Shown here: in pieces, positions 46,775 to 60,059 of the stretch
Layout: the number at the start of each line of letters is the position of its first letter
Numbering within the stretch: the stretch's first letter is position 1
Origin: Nannizziopsis barbatae
Lineage: Eukaryota > Ascomycota > Eurotiomycetes > Onygenales > Nannizziopsiaceae
DNA: 64,000 nt
Assembly: GCA_014964245.1 (NCBI GenBank)
Contig: JACVYH010000001.1
Location: 6,840,001-6,904,000 of the forward strand
Direction: 5' to 3'
Program-made: the position numbers and the translations under genes
Notes under the pieces: model-generated
What the model saw: the letters and a program-made list of their open reading frames with translations, nothing else
Database searches by the model: none
Told to the model about the DNA's origin: nothing

Positions 46775-49688
46775 GATTTTAGCAGATTCTTTTCTAATTC
46801 TGATTAGTTTTCATTCTCATTATTTTCTGATTTCTTGATTTTACTATTATTATTAATTACTATCTCTAGATAATTATTATAAGTACAGTTTCATGCTGTG
46901 TAAAAGTTAATAAAATCTAGTATTAATATCTCTATAATGTTATTATAAAATTCATAAGAGAACAGATCTTAATAAACATGCAGAAAGTATTTAATAAAAT
47001 CTTTCTTAGCTTCTTTCTCTTTCTTAATATTACTATTAATTTTTCTAATTTAATGTTTTAAAAAAATCTTTTTTTTTTTAATGAGCTCATGAGTAGATAT
47101 CTTAATATTATAAGTTAAAGTCTTCTTAATAGCTGCATATTTCTTTTTTATTTCTATTATTTATTTTATCAGACATGTGATAACATTCTTAAAATCTAAT
47201 TTTTCTAAATTTTTTCAGTATTTCTTCTTTATGTTCTGAAGAATGTTCTTTTTATGAAGCATAATCTTTCTCAGCCTTCTCTTCTTTACAAGAAGTAACA
47301 GTTTATTCATAAATTTGAAAATTCTTTTAAGTCATTTCTTGTTATCATGCTTATCAAAGCCTTTCTTCTTTTTTTCTAGATCTTAAATCTTATATGCTTT
47401 AACTTCTTATGTAATTATTTTCTTAACATGCTTCTTAAATTAATTTATTAGTATTATTATTATTTATAGATTTTAAGATGAATGAAATCTTTACATAATG
47501 AGTGTAATATTCTTGATAAAAATTTTCTTAATAATTTATTTCTTTTTCAGGCTATGTTTAGAATTATTATCAAAAGTCTAATCTACTCATTTATAAGTGA
47601 AGTTAGATTTCTTTAATTAGATCATGTTTGTATTTTTAGAAATAGCAGAAGTTGCTTTAATCATGATTTCTGAATTTAATACTGCAGCTGCTTTTATTAC
47701 TGTGATAGTTTCTACTGCTAATGTTGCTATTATAACTAGAATTACTTATTATAATTAAGAAGCTGATTTTATCATCTTAGCTAGCTTTGCTACTGAAGTA
47801 GTTGTTTTTAATGCTGTTAGTTTTTCTGATTATTTCAGAGTAATCATGAGCAGTATAATATTCTCTAGTATGTTATTATTCTTGTAAATTTACATTCTAG
47901 TCTTTCTCATCTTAGCTAATAATTCTTTTTATAAGATTTTATCAGTATTATCATTATTCTCAATGCTTATTATTTTTTTTATTACTTTTTTTATTTTCTT
48001 AAGCTTTAAAATCTTAGTCTTTTTTAAAATCTTATACTTCTTTAGAATTCTTAATATTTTTAATGAAATTTTAATATTTTTTTTATTATCTAAATCTTAA
48101 GATAGTATCAGAATGTTTTCTTTTCTAAGAAATCTTATTATTTATATAAATGTTATATCTAATCTGCTAATATATTCTGTTTTAAAAGTATTTTCTAGAT
48201 TTCTTTAATATTAAATTTGAAGATGCTCTAAAGCTATATTAATTATATTAATAATTATTTCTGATATCTAAATTCTGATATTCTTTCTGATAAATCATTC
48301 TTAGTGTATAAATTTAGCTTTTCATGTAATTTATGCAGTTCTTCAGTCCTGTATCTTGATTATTTACTGCTGCTCATGTGCTAGTCTTAATTATCTGTTT
48401 TACTAAAGCATTTTATTAGTCTTAAAAATTTAATCTTTAACTTTCTTATAATCTAGATTAAATCAGATCATGATATTATTAATAAAATTTCTGATAAAAT
48501 TATAAAGACTAAAGTATAGCTTTCTTATCATTAATCTCATGAAGACTAATTCATTTTAGTTATTAATTATTCTCAGATTATCTGTTTTCTTATTATAATG
48601 AGGAGATGTGTTCACTATTATCATAGTACTAATAAAATAATCTAAGCATTAATTGAACATTTTACATGCAATAATCACAGATAATAACATGTAAGATAAG
48701 ATTAGAAGATATTAGAAAGAAGCAATACTCTAAGAAGAAAAGATTCACATTATTTAAATGCATCAAGAAGTACATAGAGACTGGTAATTAACCTGAGTAC
48801 ACATGTTTAATAATCATTCTACACACATCTCATTAATTAAGTTATTTTAAAAATGAGTCTTATTATTAAAGATTAATCATGATTATTAATTAATCATTAT
48901 CATTGTTATTATTCTTGATATCTCTAGCATATAGAAATTAGATACTCATTATCATTATTTTCTTATCATTTTTTAAATTATTAATTTATTTTATTATTTT
49001 ATTCTATCTTTTCATGCATATTTTAGCATTATACATAATTTCTAGATTAGTATAATCATATAAATCATTCTTTTTTATCTTTTTCTTCTAATTTACATGT
49101 CTCTATATTATCTGTTACTGTTTAACACTGTTAATCTAGCACTATTCAACTATTATTACATATTTTTATTCTATTTCACACACATTAATCATGCATCATA
49201 TGTTTTACACTCATTAATTACACATCTTAAGCTTCATAGTTATTAGCAGACACATCCTTCTATTTTACTATTATCTATTTCAGCTAGGCATTTTACTTTT
49301 CCCATCTCATTATTAATTCTTATTTATCCTGAGCCTTTATTAATAGCTATTCTAATTTTTCTTTTTAACTTGTTTTTAAGAATCTACTTCTTTAAAAAGA
49401 AAGCTGATGCAGATATTCTGAGAAAATTATAGTTTTTCTCTAAATCTAACTGTATTCTTATTTTTTCTGAGATAAATTTCAAGAAATACTCAGATTTTCA
49501 TATAGTTTTAACTTCTTCATACTTCTTATTTTTTTGTTATTTTTTAGCTGTTTTTCTTTTTAAGATAGATGCATTTAATGCTAGATGCTCTGATAGAGAA
49601 ATTATCTTTTATATTACTGGAATTACTGGAACTTTTTCCTATATAGCTAAAGAAATATTTATTATGTTTCATGATATATTAGCTATAT
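46775..49688 (-). pseudogene. G2 second ORF, copy 2, decayed and interrupted
   Basis: Collinear with 16735-18948 and readable only by comparison. Extra stops occur throughout and the 716-bp element sits inside the N-terminal part. Its retention in the same place in both copies supports the ORF as part of the G2 family, not a chance stretch in one copy. Confidence 0.55.
48594..49309 (+). mobile_element. 716-bp solo-LTR-like element (family S)
   Basis: It interrupts G2 copy 2 exactly where the first G2 copy is continuous (18578). It begins with the mutated form of TGTAGTGG and ends CCCATCTCA, flanked by TTAT at 48590-48593 and 49310-49313. A TG...CA structure and a short TSD suggest a solo LTR. 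No coding capacity is seen. The interior is rich in TTATTA and CACACA-type pieces. A second copy starts at 59498. Confidence 0.65.
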
Positions 49689-49949
49689 AAATAATTATAT
49701 GAGTAGTTTTCTTGAATAAGTAATAATTATAATATAATGAAGTAATAAAAATATATTTTATAAATATAAATATTTAATATCTTGTATAAATGTTTATATT
49801 TATATTATATGTATATTTATCTTATTTATTATTATGAAACTTCCAGCAAACATATTAAATTATTAATGTGAAGCTAATAATAAAGTAGTATAGCTTTATT
49901 ATAACTGCTAGAACTTATTAATATATTTATTAATCATCTGCTTTACAGT

Positions 49950-52900
49950 AATTAACTTAATTAATAGGAGCTAGATATTTTCTTCCAGCCTGAAATTCTT
50001 TTATTTTACTAGAGATTTCTGTTTTATCTCTCTTCTAAGCCTCTTTTCTTTATGAATGATAATTTTTTCTATCTTTTAATGCTCATCATTATTCACATAT
50101 ACTAGCTCTGAATACTGCATGATTTTTTCATATTTATTTTTAACTCAAGATTTAAAATATGCTACTAATATCACATTATAAATATGCTAGTACTCTGGAA
50201 AATTTAATTAATATACTAGTCTTTTTACTTTCTTAATAATTATAAAAAAATCTGCATAGCATGATAAGAACTTTCTGTGAATTCTAAATACATATGTATG
50301 ATATTCTTTATGTAATTATAAAAAAATCTTTTATTTTTTTTTAAAGTTAACTAACTCATAATATTTATTATAATAATGTTTTACTAAAACTGCAATTTTA
50401 TTTATAACTGCAGCTGCATTCTTATGTGTTATAAATATTAAAGCTTGTTTTAATTTAATTATACTAATGTATATTATCATGAAATAATTATATAAAAGCT
50501 AATAAGAAGATGTATCTATTATTATAAATTCTGTTAAATTTAAAAACAGTTAAAGAATTAAGAGTATCTGATATCAATTCTTGAAATCTTCCATAGCATT
50601 TATAAGAAATTAAAATGCTATTTTAACTATTTAATTTATTCTCTCAGATTAATTATTAGTCTGAGAATAATAAGCTATAATAAATAACATATTAGTATTT
50701 GCCTGCTTAAAGATGTATTTTTATAAATTTTCTGTAAATTTTAAGTTTTTATTACTAATAATCTTCTTTGAGAAACCCCAGTTTTTATTATATAATGCTT
50801 TTATTAGTTTTATTACTTATTCTTTTATTTCATTTATAATTTTGCTGAGTATGAATATCATTTTTTTTATATACTTATTTATTATTATTATTAACATATT
50901 ATATATACTATTCAGAAGTCTGATGATAAAGTTAATTATTATAATATAATAAGATATTTTTAGTATCAGAATTAGCTGCAAATCATCATAAAATTTATAA
51001 TATCTTATTTAAATTTTTTAATATTAGAGACATGAGCAGATATACTTGTAAACTGCTTTAATAATCTTTCTTATATATAAACTTTTAAGATGCTATAAGA
51101 TTCAGAATTAATTAAAGTAAATTCTTGAATATGCATCTGCTAATATTCTTGATATTACTATTAATAAAATGCATAGCTTTTTATTATTTTTATCTTTCTA
51201 ATAATAAATTAAGTTCTCTCTCATATAGAATAATAAGCATGTCTTTTTCTTTTTTTTTATATTTAAATTATTAAGCATGCTAATAATCTTCTGGTAGAAA
51301 TTATTTTATTTATATTTCTTTCTAATATTCTTTCTAATTTCTGATAATAATTTCATTATAATATAATCATGAAACATAATCATGTTATAACTAGTAGTTT
51401 TACTCTCAAGTCTTAATAAAGCATCTGATATAATATGTGTTTTTTCTGATTTATGAAAAACATGCAGCTGAAACTATTAAATATAAATAACTGCTTAAAT
51501 TAATCTGAGATTCAGATTATTAGTATTTGAGATTTTTAATAAGATATTCTTAGCAATTATTAAGATTATTACATGATTAGTATAAACTATAATTAGCTTT
51601 CTGCCAGCTTTAATAAGATGCTGTATTTTTTTCAAGATTTAAACTAAGCATGTAATTTCTAGTTCTATCAGCTAGTAATTCATTTCTGCTAAGTTAAGTA
51701 GTTTACTTAGAAATAAAATTAGTAATATTATTATTAATGATGATAATATTAAATAATCTTTATTAATTTTAATAATTCATTTATTCTTTACATGAAATAT
51801 TATTATGCTAAATTCTTTTTTCTTTAATACATTTAAATTCATAAATAACTGTTTATGTAAATTATGATGATAAAGAAATAATTCTTTCTTAAAGAAACTT
51901 TATATATTATTAAAGCTCTTAATCTCTGCTTGCATTAGTATGCTAATTTTTTCTTTTTAAGTAAATTTCTTTCTTTTAAAATCTTTTAATACTTTCTTTA
52001 TTATAATTATTTTTCTAATCTGAAGAAGTTTAGCTAATTTAATATAATATAAAATATATTAACATAATCATCTGATTAATTCAAGATATATTTTAAGTTA
52101 ATTAAGTGTTTTTAGAAAAGCAAGCTTAATAATTATCTTAATTTTTTTCTTCATAATAATCATATTTAAAGTATATATTTTCTATCTTAGCAGATTTATA
52201 AACAGGAAATTTATATACATCTTGCATGAATTTATAATAATATTCAGTTTTTCTAGCTTATCAAGAATCACATGCAGGTGTTATACATAATTCTTTAACA
52301 TTTCTAAAAAAATTATTAAATTATTAATATAAATTTTCATGAATTTTCTGAATATATGAAGTTTCATGTTTATTTATTTCTGAACATATAATATGCTATT
52401 TATGAATCTTATAATTATTATATTATATATTTTCTAATTTCTGTGCATGATAATAATTATTTAATTTCTATAATTTATTCAGATTCTCTACTAATAAAAG
52501 AATGAAGTTATATTAAGTATGATGATATATTTATACTCATATATTATATTTATTATTTTATCTTATTAAATTATTAAATATATATCAGACTTAGTTATTT
52601 TATTAAGTTCTTTTAAATTAATAATTATATATTTCTTCTGCATGATCTTTTTATTAATTATTACATTTTTTCATGTGATAAAGATTAAATATCCATCTGA
52701 AATATAATTCTCTGCTCAGCTCATTCTATTTTTAGCATGAAGCTTATTAAAAGTTATGTTAATAATTTTTTTCTTTTCAGATTTGCATGAATATATATAC
52801 AGGCTTTTCTTAAAAATAATATCTAAGAGTAATAAGACTTGCATTTACTGTTTCTCCAGTACATTCACAAATCTGTCTAGATTTATTCAGATTTTTTAAT

Positions 52901-53790
52901 ATTAGAACATTATTTCTAAAAGAGTCTTTATTTCTAATAAGTTCTGATTATTATAAATTATGATTTCATTATCAAGTTTAACTTCTCTCTTTGTTATGAA
53001 TACTAATTTAATTTAAGCTGTTTTTTTTACAAATTTCAATATCAGTACATCTGTTATTAAATCTGCCTGATAAGCTATTATATTATTTATTTTAATAATA
53101 TAATCTAATTAATAGCTTCTGCTAATCTTTATCAGCTTATCTATATTATTAATAAAATGATAAAAGAGAAAATTTAATTTTATAATATTAGTATACATTC
53201 TAATTCTATTACTTGTAAGCTTGAATATATAATCATGATTTTCTAGTAAATTTAATTTTAAATTTTAAAGATAAACTGGGATTTTTGCTGCTGTATGTGA
53301 TGATATTATAATTATAAATATTAAAATTATCTTTTTCTTAATTCTGTTATCTTGCTTTAATATTATGTTAATTAGAGTCTTTATAATATTTATATTACTG
53401 AAAGAAGCTTATCTTTTTTTTAGATTAATGCTAATTTCTTCTAGTGCTAGATTATTAACTTCAAGTAGTAAATCTGCTTGTAACTTGTTAATAACTCTAG
53501 TATTAATTATAATCTGAATTTTCATAATCTGATTATTCTTATTAACTGCTGAAACATGAAGTAAAAATCTGATAAAATATTTTATTATTATAGCTGATGC
53601 TATTTCAGCTACTGATAGTTTATTTTCTTTCTGTATTATCATGATAAAATTCTGCTTTTTAAGAAAGATTCTTAAAATTAATATTATAATACATTCTAAG
53701 TTTAGATATACTGATATAATCTTGATTAGCATCTTAATATAAGTTTTTATTATTATAAATTATTAATATCTGAATGCTAGATTATTATTT
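49950..53790 (-). pseudogene. G2 pol, copy 2 (decayed)
   Basis: Protease at 53732-53409 and onward, where the catalytic Asp now reads Asn. RT is near 52.5-52.2 kb, the integrase core near 50.96-50.50 kb, and a single GPY/F plus chromodomain unit at 50.48-49.97 kb. Domains are placed by alignment with the better first copy. Confidence 0.75.
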
Positions 53791-55950
53791 ATTAGAATTA
53801 AAGCTTATCAAGATATAATAATTAATATGCTAGCATTTTCATGATATACAGTTAACTAATACTGATTATAATAAGTATTATAATCTGTCTTATTTAAAAA
53901 TTTCATATTATAATACTAATAAATTATGTATGAAATTAAGTTCAGTTTATTCTGATATTTCTTCTTTTAATAATTTATGATTTCTTCCTGCTTTAAATAT
54001 AATTCTGATAGCTTCTCTTCTAGATAGAATTAATATTTCTGATAAAACTTTTAAAGTTTATTAATCTGATTCTGATATGCTCTATCTTCAGATATCTTTT
54101 ATTAAATATATTATTAAATTAATTTCTTAACATGTGCTAGATTTACTTTATTATCTTTATTAGCATTTTTCTGATTATTATCTTGAAATCTAACTTGTTA
54201 TTAAAAGAATTTTTAATAATTATTCTGAAATTAAAACTGCTATTATTACTGATGATATCAGATCTGCTACTGATTATGCCTTTATTACTAGCATTATTAT
54301 TAAGAAAATCTCTGCTATGTGTGATATTATGTTTATTACTGAAAGTAATCTTAATAATTTTAATTATAACTTTAACTATAATTATACTGATTTTAAGCTG
54401 TGTAATTATTTTACTGATATTATTATTCTTAATTTTATTACTAACTTAAATGAAATAACTAATTAAATTAATTAATTCAGTTAGACTGCTTTATTCTTAT
54501 AACTGTTATAAATTAAGCAAGTATTATTTCTTTTAAAAATTCATCTATAATTATTCTTAGTAATAAATTCATGTGTAATCAAGCATGTAATATTACTAAG
54601 TACTCTACTTATGCTAGTCTGCATTACTTGATAACTATTATTATCTCTATCATGTAAATATCAGAATTTTTTCATGTCTTAATATCTATAATAATATATT
54701 TAATTATTTTAAATTTAATCATGATTTGAGCTGGTAATATTCTGAATTATATCTTAATGATTTTACATTAATTATTAATTTCTGTTAAATTTCTAATAAG
54801 CTCTCTTCTAGCTAGATTAATAAGTTTAGTTATTTATCAAATTAATGCTATATCACAGAAGCAGATGTATAATTTCTAATTTATAATTAATAAATTGCAG
54901 ATTGCTGCTGTAACTTTCACACATGTGATAAATATAAAAGAATTTCTTATTCATAACTTATTATTTCTATTTATTATATCAGATATTTCTCATTCTTGTG
55001 ACATGTCTGAATAAAATAAGCTGATATTAATTATTTTTCAAGATAAAATAATAAATTTTAATTATTCAGATTTCTAATAAATCTGTGCTGTTAATAATAT
55101 TAGTAGTGTTACTTGCTAAGTTGCTAATTAGCTATTAATAAGATTTTATATGTTTTTTAGCATATTATTTCTTACTTCTGCTAAAATACTTCTCATCATA
55201 AACTCTAGATAATTATTATTCTTAATTAATATGAGAGTTTTTCTAATATAATTTTCATTTCTACTTCTATACATAGAATGTTCTGAAGTTTTTTTTTTTT
55301 TTAATAAAGAAAAAGAATAATGTGATTTCTTCAGAAGTGCTTTTTTTCTGTTATGATAGAATTAGAAATTAGTTATCTGAAATAAAAGATGAGATATTCT
55401 TAATTATTATCTGCTTATTAACAAATTATCTATAATGAATAATTTATATGAGAAATGCTATCTTTCTTATAAATTCTGTAATATTCTTATTATAAGAGTT
55501 AATAAAAGTAATTTATGTAATAAAATATTATAATTTAATTATAGATTTCTAAGATATCTTTAAGTCTAGAATTATAATGCTTGATAAGATCTGTGTTCTT
55601 TTAGTCTTGAAGTAGAACATGATAATATTATTTAATAAAATAAGAAAATAGTTATATTATACTGTAATATAATTAATTTTCTGTTACAAATTTTTCTTAG
55701 AATTACTTTTACTTAAGTATGAGTAATAATCTTGTAGTCAGAATGCAAGCTTAATGTAATATGATATTAGATTAATTAAATCTTAATATGCTGCTGCTGG
55801 CATTTTAACAGATTTAATCATATTAGTATTTTTAAATTATTCTGTATGATAATTTAAAGTTATTTAAGAGAAGATAAAGATAGCAGTATGATAATCATGC
55901 AAGAATGTTAATTACTAATAGCACTATAGCTAAGAGATATGATATGATAA
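53790..55950 (-). pseudogene. G2 gag, copy 2 (decayed)
   Basis: Collinear with 23560-25700. The Gln-rich tract is mostly converted to TAA stops (about 54200-54450). The open stretch 54183-54449 on the plus strand is only its shadow. Confidence 0.6.
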
Positions 55951-56156
55951 TAAATATAAATAAAATCTGAATTAAAAATAATAAAAGTTATAAAAGCATG
56001 AAGAAATAATAATTGATTTCTTACCTGTAGAATTAATCTTTTATAGTAGAAACATATAAATGAGAAACTTAATATTAGTCAAGTAAATAGCTGTAAGACT
56101 ATTAAATCTTTTGAAGAATTTTAAATTAATTTTCAGAATATAAACATGCTATTATT

Positions 56157-56327
56157 TAATAAGTAAAATATGACAGTATAATCATGAAGTAATATGAAGT
56201 TATTTGTAGTTATAAAGTGATTTAATTTTTCTATAATTCTCATTCTCAGCCTGAGCTATGTATACTATCCAGTGCTACTATACATACAAGAAAGATGCTC
56301 TCAGTATTACCATCATACAGTCTAATA
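56157..56327 (-). repeat. G2 LTR (5' LTR, copy 2)
   Basis: It is 171 bp, followed by CTACT at 56328-56332. The leader 55950-56156 shows no clear gene. Confidence 0.9.
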
Positions 56328-56332
56328 CTACT

Positions 56333-56577
56333 TCTTTTCAATTCTCTTACTACAGCTGGGATTTTTCACATTCTCTTACTAGATTAATGTTTTTTACTCT
56401 GTCTGGCAGCTTTTTATGTGAAATTTTTAATATTTAAATTTTTATTTCTAAGAAGAGAAAGTATCTCATATGCTTAGAAACATTTGCATTATTTTTCTTA
56501 TTTAAATGTATTTAATTATATAGTAAATTCTACTTAAACAGATAATCTTCATAGTTACTGACTGCATAAGACTATAA

Positions 56578-56608
<31 letters not shown>

Positions 56609-56735
56609 GAAAAAAAATCTTTAAAATTCAATAACTAGCTATATTTAAACAGAATTTAATACTGATTAATAATATGCAGAATCTGAAAAGATAAAAAAAG
56701 TAAAAATAATAAAAAATTCTTGTAATTTTATATAT
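56333..56735. other. Flank with a 25-A run
   Basis: Moderately AT-rich. A run of 25 A at 56584-56608, then G and eight more A, could be the tail of an old retroposed sequence or a simple tract. No gene seen. Confidence 0.45.
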
Positions 56736-56739
56736 AATA

Positions 56740-59497
56740 ATATAACTGATAAAATATTATTTAAAACTAAAACTGATTTTTATATAAAATGTGCTATGTT
56801 AAATATAATTAATAATATTACTTATTTTTTAAAAAACTCTGTTATTCTTAATTCTAGCTTTATAAATCATGTTTTTAATAATATAAGCTACTTTATTAAT
56901 TTTAAAAGAATAATAGAAAGTAATTTTATACTAGTAAGAAACTTGAGAATTTCTGTTATTAGTTATAAAGACATGAATATTAATTTAAAGATTTTCAGCT
57001 GAGAAAAAACACTTGTATAAAATTAAATACTATAATTATTTAATATTCTATATTATAAAGAGTTTATTACTAATCTAATATTATTATAAAAGCTTAATAT
57101 ACTTAAATATTACTGATAAAATATTCTAATAAGTAATAAATTTATTAAAAATAAGTAAGTAATTACAGATATAGCATTTTAATATAAATAATTTATTCTA
57201 AAGAACTTAATTATAAAAGATTATAATCTGAAAAATCTTAGAATAAGCATGTTTTTAAGAAGAAATATTTATAATTCTTGATTAAAGTATAAAGCATTTT
57301 TTAAAGATATCTTGAAATAGCATTTGCATATTAAATATTTTAATACTTAAATTCTTTAATAACTTACTTTAAATACTAATAAAGTATAGATACACAGCTC
57401 ATAAATAATAAAATATAACTCATATAATTAATATAAAATAATAAAATAAATAAGATAAGAATTTTAATTAATCTCATTATAAATGAATTATTAAATTATT
57501 ATAAATTTTCATAATTATTATAAAGAAATAAACAAGCATAATTACTTATTACTTCTAATAAATAAATACTTGAATTATTTCTAAAATTATTATATATTAA
57601 GTAAGTTTCATAAAATAATATTATGTATTTTATCTAATTTCTTTAATTATATAAAAATACAGAAAATAATTATTCAGAAAATTAAATTAAATCATGAATT
57701 AATAAGTAAAAAAATTAGTAAATTTATTATAAATAAAGAACTTGCATTTTAACTGTCTTCTTCACATATATAATTTCTAAATAAAACTGCTAAAAAAATA
57801 AGATAAATAATAAAAAAAAAAAATAAATATTATATGAAATGCAGTGAAACTATTAGCTAAATTATAACTAGAAATTACTGCTACTGCTATATACTTATAT
57901 AATCATATGCTAAAAAAAGCATATAATAAATAAATCTCATACTAACAGTTTTATAATTAACTAGCTAAATAAACTGAAGCTTTAGACTTATTTAAATTAA
58001 AAACTTCATATTTATAAGTATATGATTACAAAGCATTTGCTTTAATAACAAGCTTTTTGAAAAAAACTAACTAAAAAAATCACTTTAAAAAAAGAGCATG
58101 AATAGGTTTTCTTATGAAATATTTTTTAATAAATATTTATTAAATTTAAAATTTCTATATTAATAAAATTATAAAAACTAGAAATATAATTTTTAATAAG
58201 AATATAATATTTAATAATAATATTAAGAATTTAAAAATAACAGCTTAAGATAATCTAAAAAATCTAAAATTAAATTACATAGCTAATCTGCTTAATCATA
58301 TAAATAAAAAAATTCATGAATCTTAATAATATAATTTTTTATAAAACAGAAATAATATTAATCTTATAATAAATTTAAGAATTCAGAATAATAAAAAAAA
58401 ATTTTTAAAAAAATTTACAAAACAGCTGTAAAAGTAACAAGCTGATTTTAAATAACTAATATTAAAGATACTTGAAAAGCTTAAGAATAATTACTATTTA
58501 ACTTCTTTATTAACTTTATTAGCAAATTTTCATGTTTTAAAAGAAATTTTAAATAAGTTAAATGATTCTCAGATTTCTTAATAAAGTAATTTTAAATCTT
58601 GAAAGATAATATTTATAACTAAATTAGTTAAAAAATATGAGAATCATGAGAATAATTATTCTCAGAAAGATAAAGAAAAGAAAAAGAAAATATTAGTTTT
58701 TAAATTATAAAAACTAATTTAGAAAGATTTAAAAATAATTTATAAATTATATTTAAGTTAGTTATTATCTGAATTAAAGCATTATTAAAATGTAAATGCT
58801 TACTTATTTTAATAATTATGAAAAGAAGCAGAAGAATTACATCTTAAAAATCATAAAAAAATAAACTTCTAAATGAAAATAGCTAAAGCAAGCACTTTAG
58901 ATTATTAAATATTTAATTATATATAAGTATATATGTATAAGTTTAATAAAAATAACATATTAAATAAATATAAAGCTTAATTAATAGTTTAAGATAATTA
59001 ATAACTAAATTTTCAGATAGAAGAAATATATGCAGCTATACTTATAATAAAATTATTTTAAATATTTATTATTATAGCAGCTTAATTTAATCTAAAACTA
59101 ATATAATATAATATTATTAATATTTTTATGCATGTAATTCTGAAGAAAGTAATATTCATATACTAATTTTTTAAATATTAAATAAATAATAAAGTTTTTA
59201 AACTAAATAAGATTTTATATGATTTGCAAATATTTCTAGTTCTTTAATAATAGTATTTTACTAAAAGATTAAAGAATCTAGATTTTAAAAAAATTTCATA
59301 TAAATCATATTATATAATTAGAAACAGAATACTTATATTTTTTTACATTAATAATATAATTATTACCTGTAATAAAAAAAAAAGAATTAAAGCTAAATTA
59401 ATTATAGAAAAGTTTTATAATGAATAGAAGATTAATCTAGACAAAAATCAGAATTTTTAATAATTTCTTAAAATTAAAATTATATAAAATTAACTAG
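56740..59497 (+). pseudogene. Ty1/copia pol remnant: protease, integrase, RT (3' truncated)
   Basis: The open stretch 56796-57002 carries a copia protease start, Val-Ile-Leu-Asn-Ser ... His-Val-Phe-Asn-Asn, where copia has Asp-Ser-Gly. The integrase C-terminal part is readable at about 57840-58200 (Thr-Ala-Ile-Tyr-Leu-Tyr-Asn, then Tyr-Lys-Ala-Phe-Ala). RT runs from about 58900, with Lys-Tyr-Lys-Ala before a mutated Arg (58965-58985). Tyr-Asp-Leu-Gln follows near 59215, where copia has Tyr-Gly-Leu. Phe-Phe-Tyr-Ile-Asn-Asn-Ile-Ile-Ile near 59340 replaces Tyr-Val-Asp-Asp. Gag and RNase H are absent: the start is lost and the 3' end is cut by the S element at 59498. No LTRs were found. Confidence 0.8.
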
Positions 59498-59697
59498 TGT
59501 AGTGGGAAGATGCATTCACTATTATTAAAGCACTAATAGAATAATCTAGGCACTAATTAAACATTTTACATGCAGTAATCACAGGCAATAACATGCAAGA
59601 TAAGATTAAAAGACATTAGAAAGAAGTAATATTCTAAGAAGAAAGAATTCACATTATTTAAATGCATCAAGAAGTACATAGGAGCTGGTAATTAACC
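59498..59697 (+). mobile_element. Fragment of the S element (5' 200 bp), interrupted by G1
   Basis: It starts TGTAGTGGGAAGATGC and matches 48594-48795. It breaks off at AACC exactly where the G1 LTR begins. This copy is less mutated than the 48.6-kb copy and gives the better terminus. Confidence 0.75.
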
Positions 59698-59920
59698 TGT
59701 CATGCCAGCTAGTCTAGTCCTCATTTAGCTTAGTCTTGTGGCCTCTTCTACTATATAAGAGCTCATGAAATCTCATTCTTATCTGCTCTCCAGTAATGAA
59801 CTCTGGTTACAATCTATATATATGTTTTCTATGCACTTCCTTCTAGTATTTCTTGTTATTAGCTGCTAGTTCTGTCTTCATTATATGTCTTTAGTCCTGG
59901 TTCCTGATCTGATCCTTACA
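59698..59920 (+). repeat. G1 LTR (5' LTR, least mutated)
   Basis: Starts TGTCATGCCAGC and ends CCTTACA; 223 bp. It aligns inverted with 10370-10592, 2391-2613 and 42682-42904. Confidence 0.9.
59753..59760 (+). promoter_or_regulatory. Probable TATA box in the G1 LTR
   Basis: TATATAAG sits about 55 bp into the LTR and is kept as TATATAA-type sequence in the other LTR copies. It is a plausible core promoter for the element transcript, placed by motif only. Confidence 0.5.
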
Positions 59921-60059
59921 GTTCTCATTACTTTAAAAGAAAGATGATCTGTGAAGCAGAATTTTCAATACCTAATCTCTCATGAGAACTACTATCTTAT
60001 CATCTCCTATCTCATCAAAAAATCAATTATATCTTTTTATTTTCTATGAAAAAGCATCA

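Larger units (their letters stand above)
46524..56327 (-). mobile_element. Ty3/gypsy chromovirus, family G2, second copy (9.8 kb with a 716-bp insert)
   Basis: LTRs are 171 bp (46524-46694 and 56157-56327). An exact CTACT duplication lies at 46519-46523 and 56328-56332. It is collinear with 16511-26127 in the same orientation, except that it lacks the 537-bp duplication and carries an extra element at 48594-49309. It has lost more C and G than the first copy, and nearly all frames are closed. Confidence 0.92.
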
